The notes under the pieces are model-generated. The model was given only the letters and a program-made list of their open reading frames with translations. It did not search any database and had not been told where the DNA came from. A program made the position numbers and the translations under genes. A stretch of DNA of 64,000 bases, from the NCBI GenBank assembly GCA_963723235.1, contig CAVRPV010000011.1:1-64000 (forward strand), read 5' to 3'. Of this stretch, positions 56,241 through 64,000 are shown one piece after another (the first letter of the stretch is position 1; the number at the start of each line of letters is the position of its first letter). Origin of the DNA: CAIRTM01 sp963723235 (GTDB lineage: Bacteria > Desulfobacterota > WTBG01 > CAIYCZ01 > CAIRTM01).

Positions 56241-56492
56241 TTAAATATGGTAATGCCGGGTTTCTGCGCCGTTTACATACGACTGCACATCCTCCCCGAA
56301 AAACCGTTCGGGTGCGACAATTGCATGCCCAAAGTGCTCAAAACAGTCCATGCTGAGCCTCTCCAGGCTCTGATAATAAAGGGTACATGCCCGCAGCCTC
56401 CTGTTTTTAGGAAAATCAGGGTCAGACAACGATTGCGGGCAAAAAAAGGGGGGGTGAATTCCAGCATGGATTTGCATTTCTTTATTGGACAT
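56241..56492 (-). CDS. possible small protein, 83 residues
   Basis: The frame (MSNKEMQIHAGIHPPFFCPQ, LRACTLYYQSLERLSMDCFE, APERFFGEDVQSYVNGAE) has a protein-like composition but no ribosome site. Unrecognised. The rest of the 56145-56596 gap holds only the inverted repeat at 56194. Confidence 0.3.
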   Translation of the reverse strand: MSNKEMQIHAGIHPPFFCPQSLSDPDFPKNRRLRACTLYYQSLERLSMDCFEHFGHAIVAPERFFGEDVQSYVNGAETRHYHI

Positions 56493-56596
56493 AGGGGGTA
56501 TTTTTGTTGTATATAGAAAACGTTCCTTAAAATTTCATGAGAATTCTACCTGATCACGGTGTAAGAGTTCACTGCTTCAAAGGGCAATAGCATACC

Positions 56597-57718
56597 ATGG
56601 CACGGCATCTCTACCATCTTGAGGATATAAGTGCTGAAGACGCTGCGCAGGTAGTCCGGCAGGAGCTTATGAGTTTCAGGTTGACGCTGCGCAGCATCGA
56701 ATGGCTTCTGCCGTTTATTGTTATGCTGTATTTTCTTGCCACCGGTATCGTCATGGCGGATCTACCCGCGCTTCAGATTGCTATCGGCGCCTATGTGATT
56801 TTTCTCGGGTTCATGCAGCTGGTCCGGTGGTCGGATAAATACACATGGGTAATCATTTCGGCTCAAATTTGGGGGATGATACTTTTTATCACCCTGATAC
56901 TGTGGCAGACCGGCGGTATATGGAGCCCGCTTTTGTGCCTGTATCTGTTTCCGATCATCACGTCGGCGGTTGCCCTTCCCGAGACCAGCACACCGAAGTT
57001 TCTGGTTGTTATGGTCTTTTGTTTTTCACTTGCGCTTCCCGGTGAAGGGCAGAACACCTATACGCCCCGCGAACAGATTTCCACGCTTTTGCTGATTATC
57101 GCGTTCTGGGTGGTTCCGTACATAGCCGCGCTGTTATCTACGTCAATGCTCAAGGCGCGGCGACAGATTCAGGAACTTTCAGGCACGGATTACCTCTCAG
57201 GCCTGCATAACATGCGCACATTTCTACCCCTGGCGCGCAAAGAATTTGAGCGCTCCGTCCGCTACGGACATCCCTTTTCCATACTCATGATTGATGCGGA
57301 CAATTTGAAGCCGGTCAATGAGCGCTATGGTCATATGTACGGAAGCACCATCATCAGGCATATCGGGGAAGCAATTGCGAGAAACATTCGTTCTTCGGAT
57401 ATTGCCGCCCGGTACGGGGGCGATGAGTTTATCGTGCTGCTGCATGAGACCGATCCGCCCAGCGCTTTGCATGCTGCCGAGCGTATTCGTATGGATATCG
57501 AAACAATAGCCTGTGCCGTTCCCGGCGGTACTCAGTCGATAACAATCAGTATCGGTATAGCCGGTTTCCCGGAGCATGGCGCGCAGGTAGAGGATATTAT
57601 CAGTCAGGCAGACAAGGCACTCTTCATCGGCAAAAGCCATGGCAAGAACCGCTGCGCCGTCGCAGGCCCGACGAGTGAAACCGATTCCGAACACACCATG
57701 TCCATTCCAACTGTTTGA
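56597..57718 (+). CDS. membrane diguanylate cyclase (GGDEF)
   Basis: 373 residues. Five or six N-terminal helices form a sensor region (WLLPFIVMLYFLATGIVMAD to AFWVVPYIAALLSTS). The GGDEF domain follows from about residue 195 (SGTDYLSGLHNMRTFLPLAR, DADNLKPVNERYGHMYG), with an intact active site YGGDEF and no clear RxxD inhibitory site. It makes cyclic di-GMP in response to an unknown signal. Confidence 0.92.
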   Translation: MARHLYHLEDISAEDAAQVVRQELMSFRLTLRSIEWLLPFIVMLYFLATGIVMADLPALQIAIGAYVIFLGFMQLVRWSDKYTWVIISAQIWGMILFITLILWQTGGIWSPLLCLYLFPIITSAVALPETSTPKFLVVMVFCFSLALPGEGQNTYTPREQISTLLLIIAFWVVPYIAALLSTSMLKARRQIQELSGTDYLSGLHNMRTFLPLARKEFERSVRYGHPFSILMIDADNLKPVNERYGHMYGSTIIRHIGEAIARNIRSSDIAARYGGDEFIVLLHETDPPSALHAAERIRMDIETIACAVPGGTQSITISIGIAGFPEHGAQVEDIISQADKALFIGKSHGKNRCAVAGPTSETDSEHTMSIPTV

Positions 57719-57726
57719 GTGCAGCT

Positions 57727-57758
57727 GCGCCGGCGTGCATGCCGGCGCGTTTATTTTT
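57727..57758. terminator. bidirectional terminator hairpin
   Basis: GCGCCGGC and GCCGGCGC form a perfect 8-bp stem around GTGCAT, followed by GTTTATTTTT. It lies between the convergent GGDEF and cobO genes and overlaps the cobO stop. Confidence 0.75.
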
Positions 57759-58269
57759 CAATGCCCGTGCGCGCTTGAACGCCCTGTTGATAGTAGTGCC
57801 TGCGTTCAAGCATTTCCGTTATCAGGTCGGCGCGTTCCAGTATCCGTTCATCAGCATAGCGGCCGGTCAGTATCAGCTCAACGCCCGGTGCCCGGCGCTC
57901 AATTATTTCGAGCACCTCCGGCACCGACAGCAGTTTATAGTGGGTTGCAATGTTGATTTCATCAAGAATCACGACGTCGTAACTCCCGCTGGTAACAATT
58001 GATGTGATGTCAACCAGGCCGCGTCGGGCCGCCTCGCAATCCTCGGGCGTTGGACTCCCAAAAATAAAGCATCCGATGCCGTACTGCCGCAGGGTAATCA
58101 GGTCTGCGAAGCGTTCAAAGGCCTTGAGTTCACTGTAGGGCATTCCCTTGATAAACTGCGCGATAAAGACCCGCAGTCCGGCTCCGGCCGCGCGCAGCGC
58201 GAGGCCAAAGGCCGCTGTTGTTTTGCCCTTTCCGTTTCCGGTATAGACCTGTACGTAGCCTGTATGCAT
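57751..58269 (-). CDS. cobO: cob(I)alamin adenosyltransferase
   Basis: 172 residues from ATG 58269 (AGGAG upstream). Walker A YTGNGKGKTTAAFGLALRA (residues 9-27), FIKGMPYSE, and DVVILDEINIATHYKLL are the BtuR/CobO/CobP family motifs; VELILTGRYADERILERADL completes it. It adenosylates cobalamin. No cobalamin riboswitch is visible next to it. Confidence 0.93.
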   Translation of the reverse strand: MHTGYVQVYTGNGKGKTTAAFGLALRAAGAGLRVFIAQFIKGMPYSELKAFERFADLITLRQYGIGCFIFGSPTPEDCEAARRGLVDITSIVTSGSYDVVILDEINIATHYKLLSVPEVLEIIERRAPGVELILTGRYADERILERADLITEMLERRHYYQQGVQARTGIEK

Positions 58270-58369
58270 CCTGCAACTCCTGTTTTTGCTGTTCATCAGT
58301 CCTGTTTCATATTATTATAACGGTAAAAGAAATTTGGGCAAGGCAATTAAGCCGGCGATGGAGCCAGTC

Positions 58370-59215
58370 ATGATTATTACGGTTGCGAAGTCGGCCGGGT
58401 TTTGTTTCGGCGTTAAACGCGCCATAAAAATCGCGCTTGAGACCGTTCAAAAGGCCGGCAGGGTTGAGATGCTTGGCGATATCGTGCATAACGAGCAGGT
58501 TGTGCAGCAGATAGAGGCTGCCGGCATACGCAAGGTTGACTCGCTTGAGGCCGGCAAGGCCAAGACACTGCTGATACGCTCTCACGGCGCCCCGGAGTCT
58601 GTCTATCATGAGGCCCGGCAGCTGGGGTATTGTATCGTTGACGCGACCTGCCCGATGGTCAAGGAGATTCACACGATAGTGCGCGATCGCTACGCTCAAG
58701 GGTTCAGCATTATCATTATCGGCGATAAGCATCACGATGAGGTGCAGGGAATTCTGGGCCAGGTTGCACACGATGCCCTGGTTATAGAACATGCGGATAC
58801 TGTTGTGCTGGAAGCCATTCAGGGTCTTGAGCGCGCGGCGGTCGTTGTGCAGTCAACCCAGACCCTGGCCAACGTGCGCGCGATACTGGCCGTTCTTGAA
58901 CAGCATATTCCCGAGATCATTTTTTCAAACACCATCTGCAGGGCAACCAGGGAGCGTCAGGCTGAAATGGAGAGCCTGCCGCTGGAAAACGACGTGGTGC
59001 TCGTCATCGGCTCAAAGACAAGTGCCAATACCAAACGTCTCTATGAACTGGCGCTTGCGGCAAATGAGCGCAGCTACCTGATTCAGACCAGGGATGATAT
59101 CATGCCGGAGTGGTTCAGCGGCGTTTCACGGGTTGCGGTAACTGCCGGCGCCTCAACGCCCGACCAGACCATTCGGGAGGTTATCGAAGAACTGCGATCA
59201 TTGTCAGGCTGTTAA
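58370..59215 (+). CDS. ispH: 4-hydroxy-3-methylbut-2-enyl diphosphate reductase
   Basis: 281 residues from ATG 58370, preferred because GGAG precedes it. Three Fe-S cysteines: AKSAGFCFGVKRA (C12), DATCPMVKEIH and SNTICRATRERQ; HGAPESVY, GDKHHDEVQG and VVQSTQTL line the active site. It makes IPP and DMAPP in the non-mevalonate pathway. The last codons and the TAA are part of the repeat element at 59205. Confidence 0.95.
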   Translation: MIITVAKSAGFCFGVKRAIKIALETVQKAGRVEMLGDIVHNEQVVQQIEAAGIRKVDSLEAGKAKTLLIRSHGAPESVYHEARQLGYCIVDATCPMVKEIHTIVRDRYAQGFSIIIIGDKHHDEVQGILGQVAHDALVIEHADTVVLEAIQGLERAAVVVQSTQTLANVRAILAVLEQHIPEIIFSNTICRATRERQAEMESLPLENDVVLVIGSKTSANTKRLYELALAANERSYLIQTRDDIMPEWFSGVSRVAVTAGASTPDQTIREVIEELRSLSGC

Positions 59216-59322
59216 AAAAAGCCTGTCTGTCCCGCTCTAGCGGGATTGCGTTTGTAATGCGTTACTGCGGCGTACGGTAGGGGCACGGCATGCCGTGCCC
59301 CCGGCTATTTTTGAACAGCCTG
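59205..59322 (+). repeat. CAGGCTGTTGAA element, copy 6
   Basis: Begins CAGGCTGTTAA, where the TAA is the ispH stop, and ends TTTTTGAACAGCCTG. The interior holds the nested palindrome GGGGCACGGCATGCCGTGCC. Confidence 0.85.
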
Positions 59323-59347
59323 TAATCAACACCTCTCTACAAGCATT

Positions 59348-60058
59348 CTATGGCTGGGGCTGTTGAGGATGCGCGTAGCGCGTGGGATCAGGTACGCCCG
59401 CAGCAACGAATCCTTTGCGGCGGAGCAGGCAGCTGTCGCATGCTCCGCAGGCGGCTCCGTCCGGATCCGGGTCATAACAGCTGTGCGTCATGCTGTAGTC
59501 CACGCCCAGTTTAATTCCCGTTGTAATGATTTCAGCTTTGGTCAGGGAGATGAGCGGCGTTTTTATTGTGATGGAACGGCCCTCAATGCCTGCGCGCGTG
59601 GCCAGATCAGCCATGCGTTGGAAGGCTTCAATGTATTCCGGACGGCAATCCGGGTATCCGGAATAATCAACCGCTGTGACCCCGATGAAGATTGCACTGC
59701 AGTCGCGCGCCTCGGCCAAAGCAAGAGCGTATGACAGGAAAATGGTGTTGCGCGCCGGCACATAGGTTGCGGGTATTTCGCCGGGAATGCCGGTAGCGTT
59801 TGCGTGGCGGGGAACGGGTGTGTGGGTTGTCAGGGCGGAAGCACCGATGCGGTCCAGGGCGATATCCAGGCGCAGGTGCTCGCGCACCTTGAATGCTGCG
59901 GCTACCCGTTCAGCGGCCTGCAACTCAACGGCATGGCGCTGCCCGTAGAAAAAGCTGATGCAGTAGAGTTCAAATTGTTCGCGGTGGGCGATGGCCAGCG
60001 CGGTTGTTGAGTCAATTCCGCCGCTGCACAGCACCACCGCTTTTTTGCGGGCGCTCAT
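59348..60058 (-). CDS. queC: 7-cyano-7-deazaguanine synthase
   Basis: 236 residues. PP-loop CSGGIDSTTALAIAHRE (residues 11-27), TYVPARNTIFLSYALALAE and the zinc cysteines SCYDPDPDGAACGACDSCLLR are QueC features. It makes preQ0 for queuosine in tRNA. Neighbouring lysC ends 6 bases upstream; no other queuosine genes are near. Confidence 0.95.
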   Translation of the reverse strand: MSARKKAVVLCSGGIDSTTALAIAHREQFELYCISFFYGQRHAVELQAAERVAAAFKVREHLRLDIALDRIGASALTTHTPVPRHANATGIPGEIPATYVPARNTIFLSYALALAEARDCSAIFIGVTAVDYSGYPDCRPEYIEAFQRMADLATRAGIEGRSITIKTPLISLTKAEIITTGIKLGVDYSMTHSCYDPDPDGAACGACDSCLLRRKGFVAAGVPDPTRYAHPQQPQP

Positions 60059-60063
60059 GCGGC

Positions 60064-61439
60064 TCAGCGCACCAGCGCGCTGTGAATAACGCGCAGGGCC
60101 CGGTCGGCATGTTCATCCTTGATAACGCAGGAGATATTTATTTCTGATGCGCCCTGAGAAATCATTTCAATATTAATCTGCTCACTGCCGAGCTCGGAGA
60201 ACATGCGGCCGGCCAGCCCCACGCAGTGTTTCTGCCCGCGCCCGACAAGGCTCAAAATTGCAAGATTGCGCCGCACTGTAACGTCGCCCAGCTCCTTGAG
60301 GTCGGCAACCGCGCGATCAAGGTTTTTTTCATTGTCGACCGTAATTGAAACGCTGACCTCTGAGGTTGCGATCAGGTCAATAATAATGCCGTATTTTTCG
60401 AAGACGTTGAAGATCCGCTCCATAAATCCATAGGCCATCAGCATGCGGTTTGAGTTAATGTTGATGACCGTTATGTTGCGCTTGGCCGTAACGGCTGTTG
60501 CCGGCCGTGCAGGGCCGCTGTCGTCCAGGTCTGGGTCAACAATGGTGCCGGGGGCGCCGGGGTTGAGCGTGTTTTTAATGCGGATCGGAATATCGGCCTT
60601 GATCACCTGCTCCATGGTGAAGGGATGTATGACTTCGGAGCCGAAGTAGGTCAGCTCGGCAGCTTCGTCCGGGGTAATGCTTTCCAAAACATGCGCGTCT
60701 TCGACCTTGCGCGGGTCAGCCGAAAAAACCCCGTCTACTTCCTTCCATATCTGCAGCTCCCGGGCGCCGACTGCGGCGGCGGCAAGTGCTGCGGTCAAGT
60801 CGGTATAGCCCCTGCCGATGCTTTGAATAATGCCGCCGGGAACGAATCCGAAATAGCCGGTCAGGACCGGCAACCTTGTGGCCGCACAGCTCGATGCGTT
60901 TTTTAAGCCCGGCGCGCGTGTAGGCGTAAAATTCCTGGTTTGCGGCTGCAAAGGGCTTGTCAATCAGCGTGTCGAGGTTTACATATTCGGCAGTCAATGC
61001 CCATGCTGTTCAGCAGACCGGTAAAAATAAGCGCCGAGAGCTTCTCGCCGGTGCTGATAATCACGTCATGGGAGCGCGGCGATATTTCACCGATAACACT
61101 GATCGCCTCAAGAAACGATTTGAGCGCTTTGAGCTCAGCATCGACCTGTCCAAGAACCTGCTCCTGAAACGCGCCTGTCAATAAGCTGGCGGGCGTTTCA
61201 AGATGATATTCCTCGAGCTGGTCAATGATGCGGTAGAAATCTTTTTTGTGCAGGGCCGCGTCGGCTGCCTCGATCAGCCTGCTGGTGGTGCCTTCAGCCT
61301 TTACATAGCTGCTCATGGCGGAAAGCGCCACGATAACGCGGTCATGCTCGAGACTGCTGCGGACAATGTCGGCCACCGCTTGCATGCGTTCAGCCTTGCC
61401 CAGGCTTGTTCCTCCGAATTTTTGCACAATGTACTGCAT
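60064..61439 (-). CDS. lysC: aspartate kinase, two frameshifts
   Basis: ATG 61439 gives YIVQKFGGTSLGKAERMQAVA, the kinase start. Frameshifts near 60990 and 60880 split it; pieces join through SPRSHDVIISTGEKLSALIF, VLTGYFGFVPGGIIQSIGRG and GYTDLTAALAAAAVGARELQIW (catalytic domain) to two ACT domains (NRMLMAYGFMERIFNVFEKYG, SISLVGRGQKHC-like stretch). About 457 residues, as in the long ACT-containing class. First step of lysine/threonine/methionine synthesis. It is followed by queC. Confidence 0.85.
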
Positions 61440-61512
61440 GGCGTGTTGCCTTTCCTAATGGATATTTGTTTGTATGCGCGCTGAAAGAGTCGGATGCCCT
61501 TTGGGGGCGGCT

Positions 61513-62904
61513 TCAGCGCAGGCGTCTACTGTTGATCAGGCCCGGGGCCTGCAGGGTCAGCTCCGGTGTTCCAAACAGTATGTTTTCAACCGCTTCAACT
61601 CCCTGCATCACGGCATGATCCATGTTGCCGATTTCGTATTTCCAGGCGCCGAACCGTCCGCGTGAGTATACATCTCGGCTTTTGAGGTGCCCCAGCCATT
61701 TGTTTAACAGTTTATCCCGGCCAAGAAACGGCGTGGGATAGGCAACGGGGGCTCGATGGGTCCAGGTTGTAACAATCGCGCTGCTGTTTTCAATCAGGCC
61801 GGTATTGATAAAACCCTGCAGCGCGTCTTCAAGCAGCCTGTCCGCGTCAACCGGTTTCAGGGGTGATTCCGACACCTCACCCATGAGCGACCAGTAATCC
61901 GTGCCGGGCACATTATTGTAGGAATAGTTTGAAAACATGGTTACGCGGTAAAAAGGATTATCGTCTTCGGGAAAATACATCCAGCATTTTGTGGTAAGTT
62001 TTTCAGGCGGTGTGCCCCGCAGGCCGACACCGATGGTGTTGGTTGCCGAGGATATAAACGGCGGCCGTTCAGCCGGAGTTTCATGCCGGTCAGCCATCAG
62101 CAGCTCATCAATGGGCATGGTTGAAATCAGGTAATCATAGCTCTGTTCATCGCCGTTGCTGAAGTAAAGAATTTTTTTGCGGCTGTCCCAGCTTTGCAGC
62201 GCAACACCGGTGTGCAGCTTTTCGGCAGGCAGGCGGCCGGCAAGCTCGCGCCAGATCGCCCCTGTTCCGCCATGCAGAGGAAAGCTGAATGTATTGTTGG
62301 GCCCCCAGGAGCAGTCATCGCGGCCGGCAATAATAGTGTCCATAATGCGCTTGACATCCGGAACGGCCACGCGCTCGCCGATCCAGTGCGCATCCAGCAT
62401 TTCCGGAGGGTAGGCCCATACTTTTTTGTTGTAGGGAATCATGAAATGGCGCGCCAGGCCGTCTCCGAAGCTGTGCATGATCCAGTCAAGGAATGTTGAG
62501 CGCTCAAAGTCAAATGCCGTGTTGGAATTGCAGTGCATCAGTCCGGCAAGGCATTCCAGCATATCGCGCTGCGGTAGCCTCCCGATATTGTATTGCAGCG
62601 GATAGGGGATAAATCGGTTGCGCATCCAGATCCAGCTCTCGCGCTCATGCGCGAGCCACCCCTGGGCCGGAATGAGTTCCTGCATCAGGCGGTCATAATA
62701 ATCGTAGTGTGAAAACAGCACATGCCCGCCTATGTCCCAGGTAAAGCCCTGCTCATCGGTAAAACTTGCAGAAAGGCCGCCTGCGAAGTCGTTTTTTTCA
62801 TACAACGCGTAGTTGTCAACTCCCAGTTCCTGCAGGCGCCAGGCTGCTCCCAGTCCACAGGGCCCGGCCCCGATAATGACAATTTTTTTGTTTTCCGGCG
62901 GCAT
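61513..62904 (-). CDS. FAD-dependent amine-oxidase-fold protein (UDP-galactopyranose mutase/protoporphyrinogen-oxidase-like)
   Basis: Intact, 463 residues. KIVIIGAGPCGLGAAWRLQEL is the FAD Rossmann motif; EKNDFAGGLSASFTDEQGFTWD and GGHVLFSHYDYYDRLM resemble UDP-galactopyranose mutase family members. NKKVWAYPPEMLDAHWIGER and the C-terminal GRFGAWKYEIGNMDHAVMQG match the LPS/O-antigen-linked FAD enzymes. Near the carbamoyltransferase cassette this fits surface polysaccharide modification (inference). Confidence 0.8.
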   Translation of the reverse strand: MPPENKKIVIIGAGPCGLGAAWRLQELGVDNYALYEKNDFAGGLSASFTDEQGFTWDIGGHVLFSHYDYYDRLMQELIPAQGWLAHERESWIWMRNRFIPYPLQYNIGRLPQRDMLECLAGLMHCNSNTAFDFERSTFLDWIMHSFGDGLARHFMIPYNKKVWAYPPEMLDAHWIGERVAVPDVKRIMDTIIAGRDDCSWGPNNTFSFPLHGGTGAIWRELAGRLPAEKLHTGVALQSWDSRKKILYFSNGDEQSYDYLISTMPIDELLMADRHETPAERPPFISSATNTIGVGLRGTPPEKLTTKCWMYFPEDDNPFYRVTMFSNYSYNNVPGTDYWSLMGEVSESPLKPVDADRLLEDALQGFINTGLIENSSAIVTTWTHRAPVAYPTPFLGRDKLLNKWLGHLKSRDVYSRGRFGAWKYEIGNMDHAVMQGVEAVENILFGTPELTLQAPGLINSRRLR

Positions 62905-63200
62905 GTCCGTTTCCGAAGGAGATTATTGCGTCTGCGCGCTATCCGCTGTGCCTGCAACAATGCGTCAGCGGTGTATTATAAACAAATGCCCATACCTGTC
63001 AACAGCGCTTTTAAAACAAGCAGTTGCCGGTTTGCATGACGGTATTTATCATGTTGTGCTTATGCATAAAATTTTGCTATGCATGTAAAGGATATCCGCT
63101 ATATTGGTTTTGAGTATTTCTCCGGTGACGAGTCATTCGCGTTTATTGCAAACCGGCCGGAAAGGGAGTACGCGTAAACAGTTGAGATGCGAGCTTTGTA

Positions 63201-63608
63201 ATGATTGACGTCACCCGATCGAAACACGAATCGATTATTCCCCGGGAAATAACCATTGACCAGGCCCGGGATACCGGTCAGGCAATGGCGCTGCTGTGCC
63301 TTATCATATTGATTTTTTTCAGGCAGGCGTCTTTCGCCGGTATTGCCCTGATAGTGCTGCTGATCAATATGGTCAGGCCGCAGGTTTATAAACCCCTGGC
63401 AAAATGGTGGTTTGCGCTGTCGAATCTGCTCAGCCGGATTGTTCCGCGCATTCTGCTCGGGGTTTTGTTTTATGTGATGGTCACGCCGGTTGGACTCATT
63501 CGTCGGGTGCTGGGCAAGGATCCGCTTGCAGCTGAGAAAATGGAAAAAGGGCCGCGAATCGGTTCTGCGCGAGCGCAATCATACCTTAAGCGCCAAAGAT
63601 ATTATTAA
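63201..63608 (+). CDS. SxtJ-family membrane protein
   Basis: 135 residues. Two membrane regions (MALLCLIILIFFRQASFAGI and IALIVLLINMVRP) and RILLGVLFYVMVTPVGLIRRVLGKDPL mark SxtJ proteins, commonly encoded with DUF5989 and carbamoyltransferase genes. Function unproven. The DUF5989 gene follows 20 bases on. Confidence 0.88.
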   Translation: MIDVTRSKHESIIPREITIDQARDTGQAMALLCLIILIFFRQASFAGIALIVLLINMVRPQVYKPLAKWWFALSNLLSRIVPRILLGVLFYVMVTPVGLIRRVLGKDPLAAEKMEKGPRIGSARAQSYLKRQRYY

Positions 63609-63628
63609 TCCATTTTAACGGAGTTGGT

Positions 63629-63778
63629 ATGGATTTTCTGAAAGACCTCTGGGGTTTCTTAAAAGAGCGTAAAAAGTTCTGGCTGCTTCCCATTATCATC
63701 ACCATGCTGCTGTTCGGTGCGTTGATAATTTTGTCAAGCGGGTCTGCGGTTGCGCCTTTTATTTATACACTTTTTTAA
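63629..63778 (+). CDS. DUF5989 small membrane protein
   Basis: 49 residues from ATG 63629 (GGAG upstream): MDFLKDLWGFLKERKKFWLL then one helix (PIIITMLLFGALIILSSGSA). DUF5989 proteins form the small middle gene of SxtJ-carbamoyltransferase cassettes. Translation is clear despite the short length. Confidence 0.88.
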   Translation: MDFLKDLWGFLKERKKFWLLPIIITMLLFGALIILSSGSAVAPFIYTLF

Positions 63779-63791
63779 AAACGGGATACTC

Positions 63792-64000
63792 GTGACCACA
63801 AAAGCGATTTTGGGCCTATCAGCCTACTATCATGACAGTGCTGCCGCAATTTTGGTGGACGGCACAATCGTCGCGGCTGCGCACGAGGAGCGCTTTACCC
63901 GTAAAAAGCATGACAGTGATTTTCCGCGCAATGCCGCGCGCTATGTGCTGCAGCAGGCCGGTCTTGAGCTTAATGATCTTGAAGCGGTCGCGTTTTACGA
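63792..64000 (+). CDS. carbamoyltransferase (NodU/CmcH family), 5' part only
   Basis: GTG 63792 gives AILGLSAYYHDSAAAILVDG and AAAHEERFTRKKHDSDFPRN, the N-terminal motif of O-carbamoyltransferases (HDSAA, EERFxRxKHD). Only 69 codons lie in the window. The enzyme carbamoylates sugars or natural products; here probably a polysaccharide. Confidence 0.92.
   Translation, partial: MTTKAILGLSAYYHDSAAAILVDGTIVAAAHEERFTRKKHDSDFPRNAARYVLQQAGLELNDLEAVAFY

Noticed and set aside
57719..57770. Cobalamin riboswitch next to cobO
   Set aside because: The region lies at the 3' end of cobO and is a simple convergent terminator; no B12-box is visible upstream of the gene.

Overview
The window is a 64 kb piece of bacterial chromosome, moderately GC-rich, with operons on both strands. 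No rRNA, tRNA, CRISPR array, phage or insertion sequence was recognised. CCG-type Fe-S oxidoreductases, small c-type haem proteins, a probable selenoprotein, a MoxR/Bat operon, SxtJ/DUF5989/carbamoyltransferase and many short palindromic repeats together suggest a Desulfobacterota-like (deltaproteobacterial) anaerobe. That placement is an inference. Many otherwise well conserved genes carry single-base frameshifts, densest in 1-12 kb, so either indel sequencing errors or gene decay affects the reading frames; such genes are given over their full reconstructed span.

0-16.5 kb is a catabolic/redox region with TetR control: two FAD-linked oxidases plus an Fe-S CCG protein (a GlcD/E/F-like set), a haem-binding flavin-fold protein, a geranylgeranyl-reductase-like flavoprotein, a metal-dependent amidohydrolase and a thiolase. 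A secreted FG-GAP repeat protein follows, then a second module (TetR, flavoprotein, TetR, flavin-fold protein). Three copies of one palindromic operator, ACTGAC-YR-GTCGGY, tie the modules together. 16.5-23 kb is a MoxR-DUF58-BatD/A/B-type operon followed by a MgtC/DUF4010 membrane protein. 23-36.5 kb is housekeeping: DUF3108, FmdB-like protein, phosphomannomutase, a nucleoside transporter, a two-haem membrane protein, DUF721, purD/purE, rsmE, an RDD protein and an actin-like ATPase.

36.5-48.2 kb is mostly minus-strand and contains the most unusual content. A peroxiredoxin has an in-frame TGA exactly at its redox cysteine, with a plausible bacterial SECIS hairpin behind it. Next to it lies a remnant mobile integron: two copies of an attI-like segment joined to truncated integron-integrase genes on the plus strand, with cassettes running away on the minus strand. 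Three cassettes (katG, a DUF1254 protein and a small zinc-ribbon membrane protein) each have a start sequence that is the exact complement of the first arm of the attC at their own 3' end, which is the signature of true gene cassettes.

48.5-64 kb holds 2-oxoacid dehydrogenase E1 alpha and beta genes, a GldA/F/G-DUF4340 ABC system, a diguanylate cyclase, cobO, ispH, queC, a frameshifted lysC, a UDP-galactopyranose-mutase-like flavoprotein and the start of an SxtJ-DUF5989-carbamoyltransferase cassette that runs off the end. A 110-150 bp element with CAGGCTGTTGAA ends sits directly behind the stop codons of several genes.
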